A stretch of 14,548 nucleotides of DNA from Phycisphaerales bacterium UBA4658. Lineage in GTDB: Bacteria; Planctomycetota; Phycisphaerae; Phycisphaerales; UBA1924. The stretch spans positions 1-14,548 of the forward strand of contig DHLW01000132.1 of NCBI GenBank assembly GCA_002405485.1, written 5' to 3'. Below are positions 1 through 10,119 of the stretch, one piece after another. The notes below the pieces were generated by a model, which did not search any database, was not told where the DNA came from, and saw only the letters and a program-made list of their open reading frames with translations. The position numbers and the translations under genes were made by a program. Every line of letters begins with the position of its first letter. Within the stretch, counting starts at the first letter, position 1.

Positions 1-1
1 G

Positions 2-2514
<2,513 letters not shown>

Positions 2515-2518
<4 letters not shown>

Positions 2519-2994
2519 GCGGGGCGACCCTCGGCCCCGGCGACGCTTCGCCGGGGCCTGGGCCGGCCATCGGCGTGACCGTGGTCATTCCGGTGGCCTG
2601 GGGGGAGATGGATGCGCTCGGGCACGTGAACAACGTGGTGTACTTTCGGTACTTCGAGTGCGCGCGCGTCGCGCTGCTTCGGAGCGTGGGCTGGTTCAAC
2701 GGCGACTCGGCAGGCCGATCTCCAGATGCGCCCGGCGCGATTCTTCATTCGGTCAGCGCGCGGTTCCGGGCCGCGGTGGAGTATCCCGACACGCTCGCGG
2801 TTCGGGCGTATGTCACGTCGATCGAGAGTGATCGCGTCACGATCGCCCATGAGATCACCAGCCGCTCGCAGGATCGCATCGTGACAGAGGGATCAGGGAT
2901 CGTGGTGGCCTATGACTATGAGCGGAAAGCGAAGTCGAGCATTCCGCCAGAGATCGCCGAGCGACTTGCCGGGCACATGCAACGATCGACGTGA
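2515..2994 (+). CDS. Acyl-CoA thioesterase, 4HBT/YbgC-like hotdog fold
   Basis: A small hotdog-fold thioesterase expected to hydrolyse an acyl-CoA thioester; the substrate cannot be told from sequence. The diagnostic motif is [20 protein letters not shown] near the N-terminus. The family catalytic Asp corresponds to the D of MDALGHVNN, followed by the conserved GHVNN turn and Tyr. I list the longest plausible frame, GTG at 2515, which overlaps the acnA stop (GTGA) and suggests translational coupling; it gives 159 residues. A GTG at 2575 gives 139 residues, closer to the usual family length, and removes a low-complexity Gly/Pro leader that contains a strong hairpin. No convincing Shine-Dalgarno favours either. 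The family is confident, the start is not. Confidence 0.88.
2533..2558 (+). promoter_or_regulatory. Perfect 11-bp stem, 4-nt loop hairpin downstream of acnA
   Basis: The left arm GGCCCCGGCGA (2533-2543) is the exact reverse complement of TCGCCGGGGCC (2548-2558), with the loop CGCT between them. It begins 15 nt after the acnA stop and has no T-tract, so it is not a canonical intrinsic terminator. It may instead attenuate transcription, protect the acnA mRNA 3' end, or limit translation of the thioesterase. If the thioesterase starts at 2515 the hairpin is coding; if it starts at 2575 the hairpin is intergenic. Confidence 0.6.
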
Positions 2995-3009
2995 GGGTGC
3001 TGCACACCC
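2995..3009 (+). terminator. Weak hairpin directly after the thioesterase stop
   Basis: GGGTG (2995-2999) pairs with CACCC (3005-3009) across a 5-nt loop, starting at the base after the stop codon. There is no T-run. It is short and may be chance, but the position fits the end of the acnA-thioesterase unit. Confidence 0.25.
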
Positions 3010-3252
3010 GGACAACACGTTGACCAGTACGAGAACCGACGGCGTCTGATCGTCTCCAAAAAGTCCACATCTGATTCCATAAAGATCTGATGAAGGACTT
3101 CGAGAATCCTGCCGGGTGCTCGTGAAGGATTGGCAACCATCAGAAAAGGACGTGCATGCGCTTCGGCGGGAGGTATCGTACCTGAAAATGCCCGGAGTTC
3201 CGGAGTGGATGCCCGGAGCTCTGAGAGCAGTTCAGATCAAAGGAGCCACCAC
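3010..3252 (+). promoter_or_regulatory. Intergenic leader of the ELWxxDGT-repeat gene
   Basis: This non-coding stretch is locally more AT-rich than the flanking genes, mostly around 3055-3095. It holds a possible -35 (TTGACC, 3020-3025) with a weak -10 (TCTGAT, 3045-3050) at 19-nt spacing. There are three copies of the heptamer [A/G]TCTGAT at 3044, 3069 and 3085. A direct repeat ATGCCCGGAG occurs at 3188-3197 and 3209-3218, spaced 21 bp, about two helical turns. The frame upstream of 3253 stays open to 3130, but nothing supports translation there. The promoter call is tentative. Confidence 0.3.
3240..3245 (+). promoter_or_regulatory. Ribosome binding site fixing the start at 3253
   Basis: AAGGAG lies 7 nt before ATG 3253, which opens directly into a signal peptide. 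This settles the start against the upstream in-frame ATG at 3130. Confidence 0.85.
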
Positions 3253-4419
3253 ATGCTGATCCGTCGCTCGTCAAGGACCGCTGTCGCACTTGTCGCACTT
3301 GTCGGTTCGGTGTGCGGCCTTGCGTCCGTGGCTTCGGCCCAAACTCCTGTGCTCATTGACATCAACAGGTACTCCTTGGTGAGCGCGGACTCATCCCCCG
3401 CGAACTTCGCCAGGATCGGCGCGAGCGTGGTGTTCAGCGCCAATGACGGAACGAACGGAACCGAGCTCTGGATCACCGACGGCACGTCGGGCAACACCAC
3501 GCTGCTTGCGGACATCAATCCTGGATCGGCGTCGAGCTCGCCTGCGAACCTGACGAGCTTCGGCTCTCGTGTCATCTTCACGGCCGACAACGGCGCAAAC
3601 GGACGCGAACTGTGGATCACCGACGGCACGCCGTCGGGGACGGTGCTGCTGCAGGAGATCGTCGCAGGCTCGACGGGCGCCACGAGCTTCTCGAGCGCGT
3701 TCGGGGTCATCGGGACCTTCGGCACTCCAAACAGCTTCGTTCTGTTCGCGGCGAACAACGGCACGGTCGGCACCGAGCTCTGGGTTACCGACGGGACCAC
3801 GGCCGGAACGAACCTGCTTCTGGACATCCGATCCGGCTCGCCGAGCTCGATTCCGTCGGGCTTTTTCTCGACTGGCGGCAAGGTGTACTTCCTCGCCAAC
3901 GACGGCGGCGGAGCCGGGCTGTTCGGCAACGAGCTGTGGTCCAGTGACGGCACGCTCGCGGGCACCGTCCGGCTGACGGACATCGCGCCGGGTGTCGCTT
4001 CCAGCGGATTCAGCATCGACGCCGCGGTGAATGGATGGGGCTATGGCGTGGCCAACAATCTCGCCGTCGGCAACGATCAGGAGCCCACGGCGGTCAATCT
4101 CACAACGCTCGAGGTGCGTCGTCTCGCGGACATCCGACCGGGCACAACCAGCTCGTCATCGCAGGAGTTCGTGGTCGTCGGCTCGGACGTGTTCTTCCGC
4201 GGTTCCGCGACGGGCACCGACACGCAGCTCTATCGCGTCACATTTGATGGGATGGGGGATCCGATCGGCGCGACGCTCGTGACTGATATCAACCCGAGCG
4301 GCAACGACAACGTCGGCAACCTCGCGGCGTTCGATGGCCGCGTGCACTTCGCCGCCACCAACGGCGTCAGCGGCCGGGAGTTGTGGTCCAGCGACGGTTC
4401 GGCGACTGGCACCACGTAG
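3253..4419 (+). CDS. Secreted ELWxxDGT-repeat protein, N-terminal portion ending at an in-frame TAG
   Basis: As read, this encodes 388 residues and stops at TAG 4417-4419 in the middle of a repeat; the same frame continues to 6315. Residues 1-29 form a Sec signal peptide: basic MLIRRSSR, a hydrophobic core, and a VASA|Q cleavage site. The rest is tandem units of about 50-60 residues with the pattern ELWxTDGTxxGTxLLxDIxPGS, clearest at the ELWITDGT (twice), ELWVTDGT and ELWSSDGT copies. This matches the ELWxxDGT repeat family, likely a beta-propeller-type exported protein of unknown function. Start chosen by the AAGGAG site and the signal peptide. A protein ending here would lack the C-terminal dockerin-like region, so the intact ancestral product was almost certainly one 1020-codon protein. 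Confidence 0.85.
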   Translation: MLIRRSSRTAVALVALVGSVCGLASVASAQTPVLIDINRYSLVSADSSPANFARIGASVVFSANDGTNGTELWITDGTSGNTTLLADINPGSASSSPANLTSFGSRVIFTADNGANGRELWITDGTPSGTVLLQEIVAGSTGATSFSSAFGVIGTFGTPNSFVLFAANNGTVGTELWVTDGTTAGTNLLLDIRSGSPSSIPSGFFSTGGKVYFLANDGGGAGLFGNELWSSDGTLAGTVRLTDIAPGVASSGFSIDAAVNGWGYGVANNLAVGNDQEPTAVNLTTLEVRRLADIRPGTTSSSSQEFVVVGSDVFFRGSATGTDTQLYRVTFDGMGDPIGATLVTDINPSGNDNVGNLAAFDGRVHFAATNGVSGRELWSSDGSATGTT

Positions 4420-6036
4420 GTCGCGGACATCAACGCAGGCGCGGGCGACTCCACGCCGCTGAGTCTGCTGGCTGTTGGCTCTCGGTTGTTCTTCTCGGCC
4501 ACCACGCCGGTTGCCGGGCGGGAGCTGTACAGCACCGACGGCACGGGGATTGGCACGCAGCTCCTTGCCGATCTGCGAGCCGGAGGCGCCAACGGCGTTG
4601 GCACCGCGCCAGCGCTCATCGCACTCAACGGGCTGCTCCTGTTCCCGGCAGTGGGCACCACCATCGGCAGCGAGCTGCACGTATCCAACGGCTTGCCTGC
4701 GGGCACGGCGCTCGTCAAGGACATTCGTCCGCAATCCACGAACCAGCCCTCGCAGCCGCAATCCATGACCGTTGCCGGCGGACGGGTGTACTTCACAGCA
4801 TCGGATGAAGAGGGCGGCCGCGAGGTCTGGACATCCGATGGCACTCAGGCAGGGACCGCTCGCACCGCGGACATTCAGGCCGGTTCCAGCGGTTCGAATG
4901 CGTACATGCTGACCGCTTTCGGCAGTGATCTGCTGTTCGCGGCCAACAATGGCTCGGGCACCGGGCAGACCGGCATTGAGTACTACCGGGCCTCCGGCGC
5001 CACCTCGTCGATTGTCGCGGACATCAACCCGGGCACCGGTTCGGGCCCCCCGGGTGTCGGCACCATCGGCGTGAGCGGTGGCATTGCCTATTTCAGCGCA
5101 ACCGATGGCGCATCCGGCGCCGAGCTCTGGAGGTATGACGGCGTGAGCGCCCCGGTCCGCGTTGCGGACTTCGTGCCTGGCAGCGGTGGGCTTTCGCCGA
5201 GCAACATCACCGGCATCGGCGGCTTCGTGTATTTCAGCGGGACCACGTCTGGCGCCGGCGGCTTCGGCAATGAGCCCTATCGCACGGACGGCACAACCAT
5301 CACCCTTCTGGAGGACTTCAATCCAGGCTCCACGAACAGCTCCTCGCCTTCGAGCTTCTTCGGATTTGGTGGCAAGGTCTTCATGCGGGCGACGGCTCCT
5401 TCGCTCGGATCCGAGCTTGTCGCCTTCGACCCCACGACGACAGACGTGTTCCTGGTGCGCGACATTCGCACGGGCTCAACGGGCGCCTTTGCGTCGCAGC
5501 CGCCGCAGTTCACGGAGTTCAACGGGGCGTTGTACTTTCTCGCTCGCGACAATGGCGACAACGTCCAGCTCTTCACCACCAACGGCGAGCCAGATCCGCT
5601 CGGCACCGCGACCGTCAAGTCCGCGGCAATCGGCTCGACGCTTGGCACGCTGGTGAAGTCCGGCGACTTCCTGTTCTTCAACGCCGGCAACGCCGTTGGG
5701 ACCAACGTCGAACTCTGGGCGTTCGACGGCGTGAGCAACGGCGGACAGGCGTTCCCGATCGAGATCAATCCCTCTGCCGGATCATTCCCAACAGACCTTA
5801 CCGACGTGAACGGAGTTCTCTACTTTGCCGCGGCCGGACCGACGGGGGGCAACGAGCTGTATCGCGTCACGTTCGACGGGATGGGTGTCCCGAGCGGGGC
5901 CGCACTTGTCGCGGATCTCAACCCCAGCGGGAGCGCCCAGCCTCGCGGGCTCCGCTTCACGGGCAACAAGCTGTTCTTCTCGGCAGATAATGGCTCCGCG
6001 GGAGAAGAGCTCTGGGTCATCGACTTCGGCGGGGGC
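3349..6036 (+). repeat. About 17-18 diverged ELWxxDGT protein repeats
   Basis: The coding sequence is a run of related units running through the TAG and most of the gene. The core is ELW..DGT, then GT, a hydrophobic residue, then [AV]DIxPG. Good copies include ELWSSDGS, ELYSTDGT, EVWTSDGT and ELWRYDGV. Two copies, near 4234 and 5863, carry the variant LYRVTFDGMG. Degenerate copies such as ELHVSNGL and QLFTTNGE also occur. The repeats are diverged at DNA level, so this is old protein repetition rather than recent tandem duplication. Confidence 0.85.
4417..4419 (+). other. In-frame TAG interrupting the repeat-protein gene
   Basis: The context is GSATGTT-stop-VADINAG, in the repeat position that is Leu or Arg in the neighbouring units (codons CTG, CTC, CTT, CGG, CGC). 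The frame before and after is continuous and of the same repeat type, so a single base change explains it. One-step precursors would include TTG (Leu) and CAG (Gln). It could be a true nonsense mutation, a base-calling error, or a read-through codon. No frameshift is involved. Confidence 0.9.
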
Positions 6037-6315
6037 ACCGGCGCGTGCTGCGTCGGGACCAACTGCTCGGTTACCACCCAGGGAGCATGCACCGGTGCAT
6101 TCCAGGGGCTGTCGAGCTCGTGCGGCCCAAGCGGCAACCCGACGACGTGCTGCCCGGCCAACTACAACGGCACGAGCGGCGTCGAGGTCCAGAACATCTT
6201 TGAGTTCCTGAACGCCTGGTTCGCCGGTCTGCCCGCCGCGGACTTCAACGGGCTCAATGGTGTCGATGTCCAGGACATCTTCGAGTTCCTGAACGCCTGG
6301 TTTGCCGGCTGCTGA
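4420..6315 (+). CDS. ELWxxDGT-repeat protein, in-frame C-terminal continuation with Cys-rich and dockerin-like tail
   Basis: 631 residues continue the reading frame after the TAG. The first in-frame start-type codon is TTG 4486, with no ribosome binding site, so independent translation is unlikely; this is the rest of the upstream gene. About ten further ELWxxDGT units run to about 6030. A Cys-rich segment follows (GACCVGTNC, then Cys residues in GACTG, SSSCG and TTCCP), a motif I associate with surface proteins of Phycisphaerae-like planctomycetes. The protein ends in two 27-residue dockerin-like units (NGxxGVxVQxIFEFLNAWFAG). The likely role is an exported or surface-anchored protein; the repeats' ligand is unknown. 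No second signal peptide exists here, so without read-through this half would stay inside the cell. Confidence 0.8.
   Translation, partial: VADINAGAGDSTPLSLLAVGSRLFFSATTPVAGRELYSTDGTGIGTQLLADLRAGGANGVGTAPALIALNGLLLFPAVGTTIGSELHVSNGLPAGTALVKDIRPQSTNQPSQPQSMTVAGGRVYFTASDEEGGREVWTSDGTQAGTARTADIQAGSSGSNAYMLTAFGSDLLFAANNGSGTGQTGIEYYRASGATSSIVADINPGTGSGPPGVGTIGVSGGIAYFSATDGASGAELWRYDGVSAPVRVADFVPGSGGLSPSNITGIGGFVYFSGTTSGAGGFGNEPYRTDGTTITLLEDFNPGSTNSSSPSSFFGFGGKVFMRATAPSLGSELVAFDPTTTDVFLVRDIRTGSTGAFASQPPQFTEFNGALYFLARDNGDNVQLFTTNGEPDPLGTATVKSAAIGSTLGTLVKSGDFLFFNAGNAVGTNVELWAFDGVSNGGQAFPIEINPSAGSFPTDLTDVNGVLYFAAAGPTGGNELYRVTFDGMGVPSGAALVADLNPSGSAQPRGLRFTGNKLFFSADNGSAGEELWVIDFGGGTGACCVGTNCSVTTQGACTGAFQGLSSSCGPSGNPTTCCPANYNGTSGVEVQNIFEFLNAWFAGLPAADFNGLNGVDVQDIFEFLNAWFAGC
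6157..6312 (+). repeat. Tandem dockerin-like units at the protein C-terminus
   Basis: Two units, 6157-6237 and 6238-6312, offset by 81 bp (27 codons). They share VQ[ND]IFEFLNAWFAG, and the DNA is near-identical over about 47 bp, pointing to a fairly recent duplication or strong constraint. The second copy has DFNGLNGVD, resembling an EF-hand-like Ca-binding loop; the first has NYNGTSGVE, with the leading Asp replaced by Asn. Confidence 0.8.
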
Positions 6316-6429
6316 ACGGGGCCATCCACCCGCGATCGGCAACACATCCGGAGAGAAGGCAAGCGGCGGAGCGGACGGGACCACCATTCCGGCCACTCGG
6401 CCACCGTGCCGCCGATATCCTCCGGACCG

Positions 6430-8883
6430 ATGCTCAAAGGGCACATGACAGGCCGATCCGCGCCGCAGGCACCGGCCGCCGGAAACCCATCGGGCTCAGG
6501 GTCTGCACCCGCGGTCGAGGACCGGATCCGGGTGGCGTTGCGGAGGTATTGGGGCTTTGACACGCTGCGGCCGATGCAGCACGAAGCGATCGCCGCCGCC
6601 ATCGCCGGGCGTGACGCTCTTGTGATTCTGCCGACCGGCGGCGGAAAGTCGCTGTGCTATCAGACTCCGCCGGTGGTGACCGGCAAGCTCACGGTGGTGA
6701 TCTCGCCGCTGATCGCCTTGATGAAGGATCAGTTGGATGGCCTGAAGCTCTCGGAGTATCCGGCGGCGGCGTTGCACTCGGGCGTGGATCGATCGGCGCA
6801 GGCGGAGACGCGGACGCAGCTTGAAACCGGAGACATCAAGCTCCTGCTCATCTCGCCCGAGCGGTTGCTCGGGGGCGTAGACGCCAGCGGAGAAGCGACG
6901 GGCTCATCCATGCTCGGGCTGCTGGCGCGCCTGGAGTCGAAGGGTCTTCTGGGCGGGTTCGCCGTCGACGAGGCGCACTGCATCAGCCAGTGGGGACACG
7001 ACTTTCGACCGGAGTATCGGCGGCTCGCCGAGCTTCGGGAGATCTTCCCTCGCACCCCGGTGCAGGCGTACACGGCCACGGCGACGCCGCGCGTGCGCAA
7101 CGACATCGCCGAACAGTTGCGTCTGCGTGATCCGGTGGCGCTTGTCGGCCGATTCGATCGGCCGAACCTCACGTATCGCGTGTTGCCTCGCATCGGGGGC
7201 GGCGATGCACAGATTACCGGCCTGCTTCGCCGACACGTCGGGAGCGCGTGCATCATCTACTGCATCAGCAGGCGGGACACCGAGCGACTCGCCGCACGCC
7301 TGACCGCCGACGGTCTGGCCGCCGAGGCTTATCACGCGGGGCTGGATCATCGCACGCGCCAACGTGTGCAGGACGACTTCATCAGTGATCGCTTGTCGAT
7401 CGTCTGTGCCACGGTGGCGTTCGGAATGGGGATCGATCGGGGCGACGTGCGCTGCGTGATCCACGCCGCGAGTCCGAAGTCGATCGAGGCGTATCAGCAG
7501 GAGACCGGGCGAGCCGGGCGTGACGGGCTGCCGAGCGAGTGCGTGCTGCTGTATTCCTCCTCCGACGCCGCCAAGTGGATCCAGCTCATCGAGCGATCCG
7601 CGCGGGAGTCGGACGTCGAGGTCGCCACCGAGGTGATTCAGTCGCAGATCGATCTGGTCCTGCAGATGCAACGCCTCGCCTCGGGAACGATGTGCCGACA
7701 TCGGGCCCTGAGCGAGCACTTCGGCCAGGCGTACGAGCCTCCGGAGGCTGCCCGCACCGATGCGACGCGGGGCCAGTGCGGCGCGTGCGACGTCTGCCTC
7801 GAGGAGCTCGATGACATTCCGGACGCGCCGGTCATCGCCAAGAAGATCGCCTCCTGCGTCGCGAGATTGCGTGGGGAAGGCGGACAGGCGGCGTTCGGCG
7901 CCGGCTACGTGGCCGAGGTCCTGCGAGGCTCGCGTTCCGCAAGGATCCTGCAGTACGGGCATGATCAACTCTCCACGTTCGGCCTGCTGAGAGATCAGCC
8001 CAAGGACGCCCTCGCAAGCTGGATCGCCCAGCTCGTCGATGCGGACGTTCTCTCACGCGACACGGGTGAGTTTCCCGTCATCCGGCTGGGACCGAAGGCA
8101 TCCGATCTGTTCAAGGATCGCTTCGCTCCGCGGCTGCTACGACAGCGAGCCGCCTCGCCTGCCGGAGTCCGCACCGAGCCCGAGCGTGCGAATGCGGGCT
8201 CGACCCGCTCCAAGGGTGGCTCACGCGGCGGGCTGTCGGCCGCCGAGCGGGAGCTGTTCGAGCATCTGCGAGCTCTGAGACGCACCATCGCCCAGAAGAC
8301 CGGCGTACCGCCGTATCTGGTCTTTGGCGATGCTGCTCTGGAGGAAATGTGTCGCGTTCGCCCGACGACCATTGACGGCTTCGGTCGGATCCGAGGGGTG
8401 GGTGCGGCGAAGTTGCGCTCGTTCGGCGAGCGGTTCCTGGCAGCGATCCGCGAGCATGCCGCCGCGGTCGGACTGCCGATGGAACCGGTGCACCCCGAGA
8501 CGCCAGTGCATGCCCACACGCCCGCGAGTGATCCCGACCTTGGGGGCCGTGGTTCGCTCTCTGCTGGCGCTCGCCTCGCGGCGGGTCACTTTGCGGACGG
8601 CTGCTCGGTCGAGGAGGTATGCGCACTGCTCGGCCGACGCCCATCGACGGTGTACGGATATCTGGAGGAGTTCATCCGGCACACCCGGCCGCGAACGCTC
8701 CTGCCTTGGGTTGATGAGAGTACCGCCGAGCGCGTCCGTGCCGCGGCTGAGGCGACCGGCCGGGGCGGGTTGCGTCTGATCTCTGAGTATCTCGGCGGCG
8801 ATGTGGAGTATCACACCATCCGGCTGGTGCTGGCGCACGGACGCTCCGGCGTGGCACCGGGGGACACTATGCTCCCGCCATGA
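6430..8883 (+). CDS. recQ: ATP-dependent DNA helicase RecQ
   Basis: A 3'-5' SF2 helicase acting in recombination and replication-fork repair. Counting from ATG 6430 (817 aa): Walker A PTGGGKS (68-74), DEAH (180-183), the RecQ aromatic loop SQWGHDFRPEY (186-196), motif III TATATP (215-220) and motif VI QETGRAGRDG (357-366). The zinc module uses C422, C450, C453 and C456. An RQC winged helix follows (about 470-580), then HRDC (about 603-676). A C-terminal helix-turn-helix region (about 705-805) is of the kind found on many long bacterial RecQ proteins. Start is uncertain: ATG 6430, ATG 6445 and GTG 6406 are all in frame, none with a good ribosome site; the helicase core begins about 30 residues in. 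The stop overlaps the next gene by ATGA, implying coupling. Confidence 0.96.
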   Translation: MLKGHMTGRSAPQAPAAGNPSGSGSAPAVEDRIRVALRRYWGFDTLRPMQHEAIAAAIAGRDALVILPTGGGKSLCYQTPPVVTGKLTVVISPLIALMKDQLDGLKLSEYPAAALHSGVDRSAQAETRTQLETGDIKLLLISPERLLGGVDASGEATGSSMLGLLARLESKGLLGGFAVDEAHCISQWGHDFRPEYRRLAELREIFPRTPVQAYTATATPRVRNDIAEQLRLRDPVALVGRFDRPNLTYRVLPRIGGGDAQITGLLRRHVGSACIIYCISRRDTERLAARLTADGLAAEAYHAGLDHRTRQRVQDDFISDRLSIVCATVAFGMGIDRGDVRCVIHAASPKSIEAYQQETGRAGRDGLPSECVLLYSSSDAAKWIQLIERSARESDVEVATEVIQSQIDLVLQMQRLASGTMCRHRALSEHFGQAYEPPEAARTDATRGQCGACDVCLEELDDIPDAPVIAKKIASCVARLRGEGGQAAFGAGYVAEVLRGSRSARILQYGHDQLSTFGLLRDQPKDALASWIAQLVDADVLSRDTGEFPVIRLGPKASDLFKDRFAPRLLRQRAASPAGVRTEPERANAGSTRSKGGSRGGLSAAERELFEHLRALRRTIAQKTGVPPYLVFGDAALEEMCRVRPTTIDGFGRIRGVGAAKLRSFGERFLAAIREHAAAVGLPMEPVHPETPVHAHTPASDPDLGGRGSLSAGARLAAGHFADGCSVEEVCALLGRRPSTVYGYLEEFIRHTRPRTLLPWVDESTAERVRAAAEATGRGGLRLISEYLGGDVEYHTIRLVLAHGRSGVAPGDTMLPP

Positions 8884-9356
8884 CTCTTCAGGAACTCCAG
8901 CTCGTGTTTCAAGCGCTGTCCTCGCTCGCGATCGCCGGCGGTCTGGTGTATACCGCGATTCAGTTCCGGAAGCAGCGAGAGGCCCAGCACTTTGCGAACT
9001 TCGCCAAACTCGTCGAGGCCCAGATGCACCTCCGGGAGATGCGTGTGAGCGATCCGTCGCTTGCGAACGTGTATCGACACGACGTCGAGTTCGCCGAGAA
9101 CCCGACGCAGATCCGCGAATACTTCTTCAATCTGATGCAGCTCTCCGTGTTCGAGATCGTGTGGTTCGGCTATCGCCATGGACAGGTGCCCGAGGACTAT
9201 TTTCGGTCCTGGGATCGTCGTATGCGCGACATCGCCGCGGAGGACTCCTTCCGGTTGATGTGGACCACCCCCAGCATGAAGATCATGCACGATGACTTTC
9301 AGCAGTACATGGCCTCGCTGGTAAGCTCCGTCACGCCCCGGGCGGGCGACCGCTGA
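8880..9356 (+). CDS. Membrane-anchored protein of unknown function
   Basis: 158 residues; I do not recognise the family with certainty. One hydrophobic segment lies at about residues 7-28 (LVFQALSSLAIAGGLVYTAI), followed at once by a basic stretch (QFRKQRE), which suggests an N-terminal membrane anchor with the rest cytoplasmic. The remainder looks alpha-helical and charged, with aromatic-rich pieces (REYFFNLMQL, FEIVWFGYRHG, PEDYFRSWDRR). This layout of one N-terminal helix plus a helical soluble domain recurs in several small DUF families. The ATG overlaps the recQ stop by 4 bp, so it is translationally coupled to recQ, although nothing in the sequence links it to DNA repair. Confidence 0.8.
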   Translation: MTLQELQLVFQALSSLAIAGGLVYTAIQFRKQREAQHFANFAKLVEAQMHLREMRVSDPSLANVYRHDVEFAENPTQIREYFFNLMQLSVFEIVWFGYRHGQVPEDYFRSWDRRMRDIAAEDSFRLMWTTPSMKIMHDDFQQYMASLVSSVTPRAGDR

Positions 9357-9416
9357 TCGCCCGAGGGTTCATCCGCAACCGAGTCGGCCAGCCGCCCGCA
9401 CCCCGGAATCCGCCGA

Positions 9417-10064
9417 ATGCTCCTGCACAACCGCGCCGCGATCATCTTCGACTTTGACGGCGTGCTCGTCGACTCCGAACCGCTGCACGAATGGGCGATT
9501 CGCACGTCGCTCGAGCCGCTGGGATGGACGTTCTCACGCGAGGACTTCTACGCGCACATCGTCGGCCGGGGCGATCACAACGCCTATCGGCGAATTGCCG
9601 AGTGGAACCGCGCATCGGTCACTGACGCCCAGATCGCCCGGCTCCTGGAGACAAAGTGGTCGCTCATGGCCAGGGGCATCGCCGAGCGGCGCTTTCACGA
9701 GCAGCCCGGGGCCACCGAGGTCGTTCGTGCCGCTCGAGCCCTCGGCCCGATCGCGGTCTGCTCCGGCTCGGTTCGCGCGACCGTCGATCCGCTGCTGCGC
9801 GTGCTCGGGCTGCGAGAGCATCTTGCCACGCTCGTCTGCGGCGATGATGTCCGCAACATGAAGCCGGCCCCGGACGGGTATCTGCTCGCCGCCCGCCAGC
9901 TCAACGTTCAACCGGAGGCCTGCCTGGCGATCGAGGACACGCCGACCGGGGTTGCCGCGGGCAAAGCCGCTGGGATGTTCGTTGTGGCAGTTGCCCACAC
10001 TGTCCCCCGCGACAAGCTGGCCCAGGCCGACGTCATCCTCGACTCGATCGCCCAGGCGCTCTGA
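9417..10064 (+). CDS. HAD-superfamily hydrolase, beta-phosphoglucomutase-like
   Basis: A cytosolic haloacid dehalogenase-type phosphatase or phosphomutase of 215 residues, a usual length for the subfamily. Motif I is DFDGVLVDSEP (nucleophile D12, acid/base D14). The alpha-helical cap occupies roughly residues 20-90. Motif II is CSGS (S116), motif III Lys is K149 in MKPAPDGY, and motif IV is EDTPTGVAAGKAAG (E173, D174). All catalytic residues are present, so it should be active. The substrate is not predictable; sugar phosphates or phosphoglycolate-like compounds are typical of this group. It lies 60 nt after the membrane protein on the same strand and may be read from the same transcript. It converges with the anti-sigma gene, leaving only 55 nt between the stops. 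Confidence 0.93.
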   Translation: MLLHNRAAIIFDFDGVLVDSEPLHEWAIRTSLEPLGWTFSREDFYAHIVGRGDHNAYRRIAEWNRASVTDAQIARLLETKWSLMARGIAERRFHEQPGATEVVRAARALGPIAVCSGSVRATVDPLLRVLGLREHLATLVCGDDVRNMKPAPDGYLLAARQLNVQPEACLAIEDTPTGVAAGKAAGMFVVAVAHTVPRDKLAQADVILDSIAQAL

Positions 10065-10119
10065 CGAAGCGGTCGCTCGGCGCGCACAGATCGAGGGCGG
10101 GCCGCGATGCCGGTCTGCA

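Noticed and set aside
3130..3252. N-terminal extension of the repeat protein from ATG 3130
   Set aside because: Would bury the signal peptide; the AAGGAG site and ATG 3253 fit far better.
6904..7968. Minus-strand 354-codon frame opposite recQ
   Set aside because: Shadow of the helicase gene; no recognisable motif.
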